This document shows positions 42,626 to 52,430 of a stretch of 64,000 nucleotides of DNA, piece after piece (positions within the stretch are counted from its first letter, which is position 1; each line of letters opens with the position of its first letter). The notes under the pieces are model-generated. The model made no database searches, had not been told where the DNA came from, and saw nothing but the letters and a program-made list of their open reading frames with translations. The stretch spans positions 496,001 through 560,000 of the forward strand of contig NC_016522.1 of NCBI RefSeq assembly GCF_000236905.1, given 5' to 3'. This stretch comes from Tetrapisispora phaffii CBS 4417 (Eukaryota; Ascomycota; Saccharomycetes; Saccharomycetales; Saccharomycetaceae). The translations under genes were made by a program, and so were the position numbers.

Positions 42626-45127
42626 ATGAACTCTCTGTATGACCTTGATCCTAAATGGAAAAGACTACTTTCTACAAATAACTTTCTGGGTGGGTTGACT
42701 GTTAATGAGTTTGTTGAGGAATTGAGTAAAGACCAGACGTTGAAGGGCTCGACTGCAAAGGATGCTGAAACTTGGCAGAAATTAGATCCGAAACCTTACA
42801 TAAGAACATTTGAATCGATATTAAAAGAGTTAAAGACTTTGTGTCAAGATACAGATGACAAAAAATCTTATTTAGCTGACGAAGTTTCGAGGGAAGAATT
42901 GAATCATTCCAATAATATCGTTCAATTGTTTGATAACTTGAAACTTACAATAAATAACTATGATGATTTAGATAATAAACTATCTAATGTTATACAGATA
43001 GTCTCACCATTAGGTGAAAAAGTAGAAACTGCAGTTAAAAAGAAGAAAAATTATATAAGATCAGTGGAACTTATATCGTACTATGATCAATTTTATGGAG
43101 AAGGTAAATCAGAACGTTTGGATCAATTATTAGCGTCAAATAATAAACATAATGTATCACAAGCTATTATGATTGTTAAAAATCTATTGGTATTATCTCG
43201 TAAAATTGAAACTAAATCTCTCCCAAAGACAGGCGAAACGAATAAATTGATTGAAAAATATTCTGAGACTATGGAGAATAATTTACTCGAAAGTTTCAAT
43301 AAAGCTTATCGTGAAAATAACTTTAGTCAATTAAATGAGATTGCCCTGATATTGAATCACTTCAATGGTGGTGTGAATGTGATCCAAAGTTTTATTAATC
43401 AGCATTCTTATTTTATAGATACAGCTGAATTAGAAATGGATGAAAATCAGGAATTTATGATTGAAGAATCTACCAAAGCAAAACTATTAGATGAAGGGTA
43501 TCATAATGTTGTATATGATAAAAAGATCGTTGGTTTAGTAAATGGAATCGAAACAGTTATTAAGGATGAATCGAAAATTGTTAAAAGAGTGTTTGAAGAA
43601 CGTGCTCCACATGTTTTACAATTGTTCATTCAAAGAATCTATGCCCAAAAAATAGAATCTAAATTTGAAAATCTTCTACAGAATTCATTTGCGCTAAGTG
43701 ATCTAGCTCACATTAGAATATTACACTCTTTATATTCTATTATCTCTCAATTTACAAAAGATTTATCAGAATATTTTAAAATGTTAGAATTAGATGAAGA
43801 TAGCTTATTAACATCTACGTTATCACATTGTTTTAACGATCTATTTTCAAGGTACCTGCATGGTTCCTCGAGTTATTTTGAAGTGGAGAAGAGGAGTTTA
43901 GAATCCATTTTGATTCAGAAAACATCTGCATTTAATTTATCGCATGAAAGGGAAATCCATCTAAGGTCTTTGGTGAATAAACTAGAAAATAAAGTTAACC
44001 TTGGTATAGAGTTTAATGAATTAGGTAACATTTCAAGAGGTAAATTATCACAAATCAATGATTTCTTTAAGTCACATTTGGATACAGAACGTTTAACATT
44101 AGCACGTTCTAATACTAATACCCAAAGGGACGCTTTTGGTCATGCACATGATAATTTAGAAGCTGGAAAAGTCGTTCAACAAGATTTAGCAATTGATTCT
44201 GCGTTATTCAATATCGAGAATGCGGACTCTATGTTAAGGTGCGTTGTTGAATCGATTGCAAGAGTGATGGAATTGACTCCAAATTTTGCGAGCGATTACA
44301 CTCTAGAGTTATTAGGAATTATGAACGTCGGTATAATTGGCTCTTATGTTGAGACAGCTTTAGAATTAGCTTACCAGGAAATTGTTAAAATTGACGTTAC
44401 TAAGGTTTCTGATATTAACATTTCATTTTTAACCTACATTTCTACTAGTACTGACATTATCAGTATAGTATCATCATCAGTAAAGGCTCTATTTTTACCT
44501 CTAATGATTAGTTCTCCGACTACCAAAAAAGATATTATTGATATGACCAATAAGCAAATTCAAAGAACAGAGTTATTAATAAATACAATTATTGAAGAAT
44601 TAACTCATTTGTACTATTCATTATTTACTGAACTTCTCTCCAAACAGAAAAAGAAAGATTTCTTACCAAAATCACAGGACCTGTTAAATCAAGATACTAT
44701 TATATCTTTGGAGATAGTGGCAGTCTTAAATTCTTTATTTGAGCAATCACAGAAATATTTGAAAGGAAATAATTTAACTCTTTTCTTAACAGTTGTTGGT
44801 AACTTATTATATTCATTGCTCTTATCACATTATGGAAAATATCAGGTCAACTCGATGGGTGGTATTATAGTGACAAAAGATATTATTTCGTACCAAAATA
44901 TTATAGATGAATGGGAGATTGAAGAACTATCGGAAAAGTTTGCAACTCTAAGAGAATTAGCAAACTTATTCACTGTACAGCCAGAATTATTGGGTTCATT
45001 ATCAAGAGAAGGTCGTTTGGTTAACCTTAATGATAATATAATAGCAGAATATATTGGAAACAGAGTAGAAATCAATCATGATAAATTAGTTTCAAGTGTA
45101 AAATTAAATTTCAAGAAAGATCATTAA
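42626..45127 (+). CDS. SEC10: Exocyst complex subunit Sec10
   Basis: The product is 833 residues (S. cerevisiae 871). It is an all-helical protein: an N-terminal coiled coil (about 75-150) followed by CorEx-type helical bundles; no catalytic motif is expected. LDPKPYIRTFESILKELK and SPLGEKVETAVKKKKNY near the N-terminus, and YHNVVYDKKIVGLVNGIETV, resemble yeast Sec10. Sec10 bridges Sec15 and the Exo70 side in the exocyst, which tethers secretory vesicles at sites of growth set by Cdc42. Position matches YLR166C next to RPS31. Confidence 0.92.
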   Translation: MNSLYDLDPKWKRLLSTNNFLGGLTVNEFVEELSKDQTLKGSTAKDAETWQKLDPKPYIRTFESILKELKTLCQDTDDKKSYLADEVSREELNHSNNIVQLFDNLKLTINNYDDLDNKLSNVIQIVSPLGEKVETAVKKKKNYIRSVELISYYDQFYGEGKSERLDQLLASNNKHNVSQAIMIVKNLLVLSRKIETKSLPKTGETNKLIEKYSETMENNLLESFNKAYRENNFSQLNEIALILNHFNGGVNVIQSFINQHSYFIDTAELEMDENQEFMIEESTKAKLLDEGYHNVVYDKKIVGLVNGIETVIKDESKIVKRVFEERAPHVLQLFIQRIYAQKIESKFENLLQNSFALSDLAHIRILHSLYSIISQFTKDLSEYFKMLELDEDSLLTSTLSHCFNDLFSRYLHGSSSYFEVEKRSLESILIQKTSAFNLSHEREIHLRSLVNKLENKVNLGIEFNELGNISRGKLSQINDFFKSHLDTERLTLARSNTNTQRDAFGHAHDNLEAGKVVQQDLAIDSALFNIENADSMLRCVVESIARVMELTPNFASDYTLELLGIMNVGIIGSYVETALELAYQEIVKIDVTKVSDINISFLTYISTSTDIISIVSSSVKALFLPLMISSPTTKKDIIDMTNKQIQRTELLINTIIEELTHLYYSLFTELLSKQKKKDFLPKSQDLLNQDTIISLEIVAVLNSLFEQSQKYLKGNNLTLFLTVVGNLLYSLLLSHYGKYQVNSMGGIIVTKDIISYQNIIDEWEIEELSEKFATLRELANLFTVQPELLGSLSREGRLVNLNDNIIAEYIGNRVEINHDKLVSSVKLNFKKDH

Positions 45128-45602
45128 TCGAGGTATAATATTATTCAATTTTAGTAATCTGTTCAGCGAATTCTATAACATAAAGTGGTTAATAAAACTT
45201 ATTGACTCCCGTTAACTTTTACAATATAGTGGTCATGAAAAATATAGAAATATTTAGTGGCATGTAGGGAAGCGTTAATAAAGACATTATTATATATTAT
45301 AAATCATTATTTAAATATATGTGCACATGTATATATAATACAACCAATGTTTTAAGTTACTGCAAATTATATAGCCATTTAATTATGACGCTCTGTGTAG
45401 TTTTAAAGTTGGAGAAAAGCTCATAAACAGCAATCGCGATGGGACAAAAGTTGGGCATTCTATAAAATAACTGATATTCTATAAATGAAACATGAATAAA
45501 TGAATAGCTGAAAGATAAAGAAAACATAAGTTAGCTAACCTGGAATCAAGTTTGGTTGAATACACTTGTAGGTTCACGAATAGAAACAAGTTTGCAGGTA
45601 AA
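45128..45602. other. Intergenic between SEC10 and SAS4
   Basis: This is 475 bp with no gene. The SAS4 frame is open upstream of its ATG to a TTG at 45,552, but no ATG occurs there. Confidence 0.5.
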
Positions 45603-47285
45603 ATGAAAAGTACTGAGGAAAGGATGCTGCGATCAAAGCATACAGATAATAATGGTAAGGAGAAATTTGATTTTGAAAGAAATGAATTTGATCTAGACAT
45701 TAATAAGAGTAGGAAAATCAATTCGAGGGTATCCTTATCAAATATCAATAAAATTTATGAAAAATCAAAGGCTAAATCTATGAATGATGAAGTTAGCAAT
45801 AAAAGAAAACAAGTAATGAAGATGGTCCTAAAAATTAAAGACTACCATATTGAGAAACCCAAAGGAACAAAGTATTCTAAAGCATTGACGGGAGATCGTA
45901 AGAGCGATGACATACAACACCATCATAAAATGGCGATATCTTGTGAAAGTGAAAGTTCATTATTGCATAAAACTGTTAATTTATCACCAAGTAAGAAAAA
46001 CAATATAATATACAAGACAGTTGACCCATTAGCTGATGAAAAGTATAAACCATACCATAAAAAAATGCTACGTCAAGAAAACAGAATGATTGAAAGGGAT
46101 GCATCAGAAACTGAACGTGAAGCTGATAGGTTATTGTTATTATTAGATAAACTAGACATGATAGATTGGAAGATAACATTGGCCAAAGTGACAGTCATAA
46201 ATAATATTGAGGATGCGGAGGAGATGAATAGCAAAAGAGTCAAGACTAAAGAATTAATTCAAAGTATGCTCGCAAAATATGAGTCTACGAACTTGAGAGC
46301 TTCGTTATTTTCGAAATCGACAAGAAGGTCAGTTAAAATAGATTCAAAAAAGGATTGGTATAAAATATATAAGCAGATCGATAGACGATTACTACTAGAT
46401 TATCATAGTTCATCTGATGAAGATGAAGATGATATGAACATTGAAAAAATTAGAGAGCACAGATTGAAGAAAAGAAAACAACAATGTGGTGGCTTGATCG
46501 TTGTAGGTTTTAGAGTAGATAATGATGTTTCTAATTATAAAACAAACTTTAGAAAATATCAAATTGTTACTGAGCCTTTAAGAAATCCTTATATTGTTAG
46601 ATTAACCAAACAGGAAAAGGATATCTGGAAAGGAAAAGTTGATCAGCTGAGTTCTAAATTTGAATATCACAAAAATTTTGGGAAGCAAACGGCTATTATG
46701 AAAAATAAAGTGATTATTCAAGCTGGAGATAATAATGTGGATCAAGCTCAAAACATATTGTCAAACGAATATATTGACAGACTGAAATATGATAATACAA
46801 TGGATGATGATAATAGTTCCCTCTCTTCAGCATGTGAAATCAACGAGGAAGAAGAGATAACTTTGTCAAGAATACTTGAAGATGAAAATAACAATGAACA
46901 AATCAAAAATGAAACGCAGTCTCCTAGTTCTACCTTTAGTTTACAAACTTCACAGAAAGCTTTTACTCTGAATCACAGTGATTCATTTAAAACGGGAGAG
47001 AAGATAAGAACCGAAACTTCTATTGTTACAAATAATAGCAGTAATGCCAATCAACCACTCACAACTGCATTTGTAGACTATGAGAAAGTTAATAATATTA
47101 CACCGGTTATAATAAAAACTATTCCTAATACCAATGGAGGTATTAAACATTTGGATAGTGAAAGTAACCCAAATATAAACAAACCTGAAACTGAAATGAA
47201 GAATGATTTCACAAATAATCTTGTTTATAATAATGTTACAGTTATAAACGAATTACGACCACGTAAAAATTTAAATAAGCTATAG
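45603..47285 (+). CDS. SAS4: SAS acetyltransferase complex subunit Sas4-like
   Basis: The first ATG is at 45,603, giving 560 residues (S. cerevisiae 481). The protein is basic in the first half and acidic/Asn-rich in the second. A conserved middle block has DPLADEKYKPYHKKMLRQENRM followed by a long charged helix ending SLFSKSTRR, typical of the Sas4 core that activates Sas2. Sas2-Sas4-Sas5 acetylates H4 K16 and limits spread of silencing. Identification combines this block with position (YDR181C, near SEC10 and CSN9). Some uncertainty because the flanks are weakly conserved. Confidence 0.82.
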   Translation: MKSTEERMLRSKHTDNNGKEKFDFERNEFDLDINKSRKINSRVSLSNINKIYEKSKAKSMNDEVSNKRKQVMKMVLKIKDYHIEKPKGTKYSKALTGDRKSDDIQHHHKMAISCESESSLLHKTVNLSPSKKNNIIYKTVDPLADEKYKPYHKKMLRQENRMIERDASETEREADRLLLLLDKLDMIDWKITLAKVTVINNIEDAEEMNSKRVKTKELIQSMLAKYESTNLRASLFSKSTRRSVKIDSKKDWYKIYKQIDRRLLLDYHSSSDEDEDDMNIEKIREHRLKKRKQQCGGLIVVGFRVDNDVSNYKTNFRKYQIVTEPLRNPYIVRLTKQEKDIWKGKVDQLSSKFEYHKNFGKQTAIMKNKVIIQAGDNNVDQAQNILSNEYIDRLKYDNTMDDDNSSLSSACEINEEEEITLSRILEDENNNEQIKNETQSPSSTFSLQTSQKAFTLNHSDSFKTGEKIRTETSIVTNNSSNANQPLTTAFVDYEKVNNITPVIIKTIPNTNGGIKHLDSESNPNINKPETEMKNDFTNNLVYNNVTVINELRPRKNLNKL

Positions 47286-47552
47286 TTTTGAAATCCTTAA
47301 TATATATATATAAAGGAATGGATGCATAATTTTAATGTTAATTTGGTTTTAAATGTTTATGATCTTTTATTGCAAATAATATATTTTGGCTGCGGAATGC
47401 CCCATTCTAACTTAACATTAATTTTAAAGCGTAAAAATCAAGGTAATTTTTGTTCAGATATCAGCTTTACTATCTAAGGTAAATACTTGTATGTTCCAAG
47501 TGATAATAAGAGTTAAAGAATACGTTCATTTAAAGATTGCATAGAACCGAAA

Positions 47553-48104
47553 ATGAATATTGATTATAATATAATTGCTGAGTTAGAAGACCCTAAGCAG
47601 TACTCATACAAAGAGCACTGGTTAAAATATGATGAATCACATGAATATAATATTCTTTATGAAGTGTTTACATTTGGTGGAATTGAGCAAGTTGGACAAT
47701 TGGTTGAAATATATGGAGATGAATTGATATATCGTTCTGATATTTTGAATAAACTAATTAAATTAAACATGATAAAATTAGCCAGTGAGTTACGATGTCT
47801 CTGGTATAAAGATGTGTGGGCATTATTAAATAGTCATTGTAACGATAAGGTTGCTAATTTGATAGGTCTTGCTTCCAATTTTGTGAATTATATTGAAAAT
47901 ATGTTTATTGAACTGAATGATTGTATAGACTTTGAAATAAATTCTATTGAAGGTTCTATAAAGATTAAAGAGTGTAAAAGATGTCGGGACGTGTATTGTT
48001 TTGAAAAACCATTGCTTGTTGTGAACCAGAATGATGTTCTGACTAATGAAAATCTAATAAAAGATTTAGAGAATTGGAAGAGTAAGTTAATGAATATAAT
48101 TTAA
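47553..48104 (+). CDS. CSN9: COP9 signalosome-like subunit Csn9
   Basis: The product is 183 residues (S. cerevisiae 162). The N-terminus LEDPKQYSYKEHWL and the C-terminal CRDVYCFEKPLLVV ... LENWKSKL align with yeast Csn9 (LEDPYKYHYKEEWL; CRDVYCHEKELTII). It is a small PCI-type subunit of the reduced yeast signalosome that removes Nedd8/Rub1 from the cullin Cdc53 and affects pheromone response. Located as YDR179C, between SAS4 and SDH4. Confidence 0.92.
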   Translation: MNIDYNIIAELEDPKQYSYKEHWLKYDESHEYNILYEVFTFGGIEQVGQLVEIYGDELIYRSDILNKLIKLNMIKLASELRCLWYKDVWALLNSHCNDKVANLIGLASNFVNYIENMFIELNDCIDFEINSIEGSIKIKECKRCRDVYCFEKPLLVVNQNDVLTNENLIKDLENWKSKLMNII

Positions 48105-48300
48105 ATTATAGTAATAAATAATAAATAATAAATACGATGATATAAAAGAATATATAGATATATGTATGAAAGAAATATTCTTTTAGAATATTTTCTTGTA
48201 TGGACTTTTTCTCTGCTGGTTTAGACGATCAGTGTTTGCATGATCTTTTCAAAGGATACCTTAATGTTTAGTAAGTTATAGTTTAGTGCTTTTTTTCTGT

Positions 48301-48807
48301 TTACTTCTGTTCAATTTTGAAGAATTTATTTAATAAACCAATGAACCCTGTATTTTCCTTTTTCTCCTCATCAGGTTTCTGTAAATTATAAATACCCAAA
48401 ATTGAGAGAACTGAACCGCCATACAATAAATACATTGCATATTTATTAATATTACCGTAAACTCTTTTTTGAACGTAATCAGTTATACAAGATTGGAACT
48501 CAACCATAAAAGCGAACATACCAGCAGAAGCTAACAAAACATCTGTGGTCACTGATAAAGGAGCACCACCAGATATGAGAGGAAGAGTAACTAAAGGCAA
48601 AACTGACATAGAGATAATTTTTTCGAAACCCCAATGATAGGAGCCATGCACTTTATCTATCTTTGGTGGAACATATGCTTCATTTACATTGCCTTTCACC
48701 CCACCAGGTTGTTGAGGTAACGTTGGTAAAAAAGGAATTCTGAAGCATGCAGGTTTACAAGCATGAAAGGATCTCTTGCTAGCAAAATTAATTGAATTTC
48801 TTAACAT
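48301..48807 (-). CDS. SDH4: Succinate dehydrogenase membrane anchor Sdh4 (or its paralogue Shh4)
   Basis: The product is 168 residues (S. cerevisiae Sdh4 181). A basic presequence with FHACKPACFR precedes the mature part beginning near IPFLPTLPQQPGGVKG, very like yeast Sdh4. GSYHWGFEKI is followed by three membrane helices (about 67-86, 88-106, 122-140). SCITDYV keeps the Cys and the Asp-Tyr pair discussed for heme and ubiquinone binding in yeast Sdh4. It anchors Sdh1/Sdh2 in the inner membrane with Sdh3 in complex II. Divergent from MAS1. The S. cerevisiae pair SDH4/SHH4 arose by duplication; both local orders are compatible. Confidence 0.93.
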   Translation of the reverse strand: MLRNSINFASKRSFHACKPACFRIPFLPTLPQQPGGVKGNVNEAYVPPKIDKVHGSYHWGFEKIISMSVLPLVTLPLISGGAPLSVTTDVLLASAGMFAFMVEFQSCITDYVQKRVYGNINKYAMYLLYGGSVLSILGIYNLQKPDEEKKENTGFIGLLNKFFKIEQK

Positions 48808-49532
48808 GATTTAAACAAATGAAAAAAACCGAAGTATTTGATGTATATGAGGAGCAGAGCTTAACTTGGTTGGAATATCTGAACAAAATAATGGAATAAG
48901 CTTACAACGATATATGTATATATATATATAACTTAACAAAGCATATACTCTACCACACTTGCTTAGACTTAAAGATTTAAGTTATCAACAAACCTTAACT
49001 TTCTATAAATTACTTTATATATATATAAGTTGTAAGATTAGCTTATTACTGTCATTAAGTAATTAATAGGTGGATGATTCAAATTAAGGAAATGACCATC
49101 ACTTTCACCATGACTACTACACACGTTTCTGTGCATCCTTCACATTATCCAATAAAATCTGCAAAAAATTCAGAAAGTAAGCCCTAAATAGCACTTACCC
49201 GGTAATTGAAGCCCTACCGCATGTCCAAGTTCCGACCGTCGGTAATAGGGTACAAACCCTAAACGTTTTTACAGATCACGTGATACGTCGTAGACCTTAT
49301 CACGTGATTCGTTGTGTTTTTTTTATTTTTCTGATTGCAATAAATTGCGCGTACGCTATCAATTGGTTACTTTTCTGCGCTCGTTCTCTTTGCTCGACTT
49401 TGATGGCCATTTTTTGATTTTTTTAAGTTTTTCGAAAGAGAAATGGACGTACAAAACCTCTAAATCCATAGTAAATACTCATGGTCTGGCTAATAATGAA
49501 TTTATTAATCTGCAATAACTAATCATCTAATT

Positions 49533-49564
<32 letters not shown>

Positions 49565-49814
49565 TGAATAAGTATGTCACAAAAGAGATCTGTGGATCGG
49601 TCAAAGTAATTTAGGTTCGACATCAAAGGATATACTTAGACTTAGATGCTGATACACCGTGTCTATTGCTGTTTATATTTGAACATTTTATTTTATTAAC
49701 GATTTTTTACTGTTTAAAAAAGTATATTCAACACGATTATTTCAACACTATCGGTTTCTAGTTGTAACTGAAGCACAAGAAAATACACACAGTATTATAT
49801 CCACTTATTTTGTT
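48808..49814. promoter_or_regulatory. Divergent promoter region SDH4/MAS1 with clustered factor sites
   Basis: This is 1.0 kb between two outward-facing mitochondrial genes. Two exact Tbf1-type ARCCCTAA strings (49,180-49,187 and 49,255-49,262), a Reb1 core TTACCCG (49,195-49,201) and two ATCACGTGAT palindromes (49,277-49,282 and 49,301-49,306 cores) lie within 130 bp. A long (TA)n run is at about 49,534-49,558. The cluster is about 390-500 bp from either start. No snoRNA or other RNA could be recognised in the remainder. Confidence 0.55.
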
Positions 49815-51224
49815 ATGTTGAGGAACAGTTTGAAATTGAATTCTCTGTCTAGCAGATTGATCTCAACTACTAGGAAAACCTTGATGCAAGGCACGGAAAT
49901 CTCGAAATTATCTAATGGTTTAACTGTAGCTACCGAATATATGCCAAATACATCAACCGCCACAGTAGGTATTTATGTGAATGCAGGTTCTAGGGCAGAG
50001 AACGTCAAGAACAATGGTACTGCACACTTCTTAGAACATTTAGCTTTTAAGGGGACTTCAAAGAGATCACAAAAACAAATTGAATTAGATATTGAAAATA
50101 TTGGATCACATTTAAATGCTTATACTTCAAGGGAAAATACAGTATACTATGCAAAAACTTTAAAAGAGAATCTGCCATTAGCAGTTGACATTTTGAGTGA
50201 TATTTTAACTAATTCTAAATTAGAGAAAAATGCAATTGAAAGAGAAAGAGATGTTATTGTGAGAGAAAGTGAAGAAGTTGACAAAATGTATGATGAAGTC
50301 GTATTTGACCATCTACATGAAATTGCTTATAAAGATCAACCTTTGGGCAGAACTATCTTAGGTCCCATTAAGAACATCAAATCCATCAATAGGTCAGACT
50401 TAGTTCATTATATTACTTCAAATTATAAGGGTGACAGAATGGTCTTAGCGGGTGCCGGTGACATAAACCATCAAGATTTAATTAAACTAGCAGAAAAATA
50501 TTTCGGTCACTTACCAAAGGGCTCTTCTTCACTTGTGAATAACATGAACGATCAATTGCCTGTTTTTACAAGGGGTGAAAGATTGATTGAAAATTTGACT
50601 TTACAAACCACACATATAGCAATTGCATTAGAAGGTGTCTCATGGTCTTCTCCCGATTATTTTATCGCATTGGCAACACAAGCAATCGTCGGTAATTGGG
50701 ATAGGTCATTGGGTGCAGGTACTAATTCTCCTTCTTCTCTAGCATTCGCTGCATCAAATGGTCTAAAGGAAAATAATAATCAACCATTAGCAAATTCATA
50801 CATGTCATTTTCTACTTCATATGCAGATTCGGGTCTATGGGGTATGTATATTGTTGCAAATTCTATGGAACATAACCCAACTCTAATAATAAAAGAAATA
50901 ATAAAAGAATGGACCAGAATTAAGAAAGGTGATTTCACGGAAATGGAAGTCAACAGAGCTAAGGCTCAACTTAAGGCTGCACTATTATTATCCTTAGATG
51001 GTTCTACACCTGTTGTTGAAGATATTGGAAGACAGATTGTCACTACAGGCCAAAGGCTGTCACCGGAAGAAGTGTTTGAAAAAGTTGATAAGATAACCAA
51101 AGATGATATTAAGCTGTGGGCTAATTACAGATTACAAAACAAGCCTATTTCGATGGTCGCATTAGGAAATGTCGATAATGTACCAAAACTCAAAAAAATT
51201 GAAGCTGAATTGAATGCCATGTAA
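49815..51224 (+). CDS. MAS1: Mitochondrial processing peptidase beta subunit Mas1
   Basis: The product is 469 residues (S. cerevisiae 462). An Arg/Ser-rich presequence (1-23) precedes a pitrilysin-family M16B domain. The inverted zinc motif HFLEH is at residues 77-81, and the distal glutamate lies in the RERDVIVRESEEV stretch about 75 residues later. It cleaves presequences in the matrix together with Mas2 (alpha), which supplies the glycine-rich loop. The fold continues with two halves as in cytochrome bc1 core proteins. Position beside SDH4/SHH4 matches YLR163C. Confidence 0.98.
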   Translation: MLRNSLKLNSLSSRLISTTRKTLMQGTEISKLSNGLTVATEYMPNTSTATVGIYVNAGSRAENVKNNGTAHFLEHLAFKGTSKRSQKQIELDIENIGSHLNAYTSRENTVYYAKTLKENLPLAVDILSDILTNSKLEKNAIERERDVIVRESEEVDKMYDEVVFDHLHEIAYKDQPLGRTILGPIKNIKSINRSDLVHYITSNYKGDRMVLAGAGDINHQDLIKLAEKYFGHLPKGSSSLVNNMNDQLPVFTRGERLIENLTLQTTHIAIALEGVSWSSPDYFIALATQAIVGNWDRSLGAGTNSPSSLAFAASNGLKENNNQPLANSYMSFSTSYADSGLWGMYIVANSMEHNPTLIIKEIIKEWTRIKKGDFTEMEVNRAKAQLKAALLLSLDGSTPVVEDIGRQIVTTGQRLSPEEVFEKVDKITKDDIKLWANYRLQNKPISMVALGNVDNVPKLKKIEAELNAM

Positions 51225-51571
51225 ACACTTACTTCTGAAACAAAAATGCACTATAAATATCTAATATGATAGAAATGCACTCGATTTAGACTAAATTAGA
51301 GGGGCACCTTTCTAACCTATATCTTTGTAAATACATCACGCAGAATCTAATAAATGAATTTCATGAAATTTTTTTTAAAAACTATATATAATTACAAAAG
51401 GCCTGCTAATACTGCATAATATAACTGATACAAAAGATACTTCAAATTGAGTAAAATTATTCGACATATAGTATTTTATAACTTTTTTGTATCAGATTAA
51501 GATCAAAACAAATCTAATACGATAAGTTGGAGGTCAAGGAAAGAAGCTATTACTCTTGAGGTTCTATTGGT
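51225..51571. other. Convergent 3' region MAS1/HMO1
   Basis: This is 347 bp of AT-rich DNA between converging genes, likely both polyadenylation regions. Nothing else seen. Confidence 0.5.
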
Positions 51572-52430
51572 TTAATTAGAATCCTTTTTCTTATCCTTCT
51601 TCTTCTTCTTCTTCTTCTTTTCGGAAGAACCACTATCATCATGAGATCTCTTTATGGATTGTAAACTGGATGGAATGCCTACTGGAGCATGTGTTGGGAT
51701 GCCATTAGAAGTTGGTAGACTACCATTTTTCTTAGCTTCTAAGTATTTTTGCTTCTCAAGTTGATAATGTTCTAATTCGATGTTGTAAGCTTGCTTCCAT
51801 TTTTCTTTCTCGGAATCACTTAATTCTTTCCATTTCTTGGAGATTTCCTGAGTAATTTCAGTAGAAGATAATGGAGTCTCGCCACGCTTTTCTCTATCAT
51901 CACGAATCTCTTGTCTAATGTAAGCAGAATAGGCAAAAAAAACAGTTAATGGTTTTTTTGGAGCATTTGGATCACGAGGTATTCTCTTTCTAGGCTGTTT
52001 AACTGATACAACTGGAACGGGAGGAACGATTTCCTTTTCATCTTCCATTGGATTGGTTAACTCACTACTGATGCCATGTAAAGTGTTCGTAGCGGAAGTT
52101 AATTTTTGTAGAGATTCGGTTAATGTTGTGAAAGCTTCTATTTTTTCTTCTTCATCTTCACCAATAGCATTATAAAAATCGATAATGTTAGAGGCAGCAG
52201 AACTTGCAGATTTAGATAATTCAAATAAAGAGGAAACTAGCTATAAGGGTAAGTGTATCATTATTATTATCATTGATAGAATAAAATAAAGGATAGAAAT
52301 GTTAGTAAAAAATGTTAGATGATTAGGTAATTTGTTCGAAGTTGACTTAATAACTAATAATGGTTATGAAACTATTATTACATACTGAATCCTTAGCACT
52401 CTTTAACTTATCCGATGGATCTACACTCAT
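51572..52430 (-). CDS. HMO1: HMG-box protein Hmo1, two exons
   Basis: The gene is join(51,572-52,240; 52,386-52,430) on the minus strand. Exon 1 encodes MSVDPSDKLKSAKDS; S. cerevisiae Hmo1 begins MTTDPSVKLKSAKDS. Exon 2 resumes LVSSLFELSK in phase. The spliced product is about 237 residues (yeast 246). A box A-like helical region (about 15-75) precedes the HMG box, which includes DPNAPKKPLTVFFAYSAY and ISKKWKELSDSEKEKWK. The Lys-rich tail is encoded by long (TTC)n. Hmo1 binds rDNA and ribosomal protein promoters, bends DNA and responds to TORC1. An ATG inside exon 2 (52,048) would miss conserved sequence and is not the start. Confidence 0.95.
52241..52385 (-). other. Spliceosomal intron of HMO1
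   Basis: The 145-bp intron has a perfect 5' splice site GTATGT (52,385 downward), a perfect branch point TACTAAC (52,301-52,307) and a 3' site TTATAG ending at 52,241. Joining exons here restores the conserved KDS-LVSSLFE reading. Without splicing, a stop follows soon after exon 1. Confidence 0.95.
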
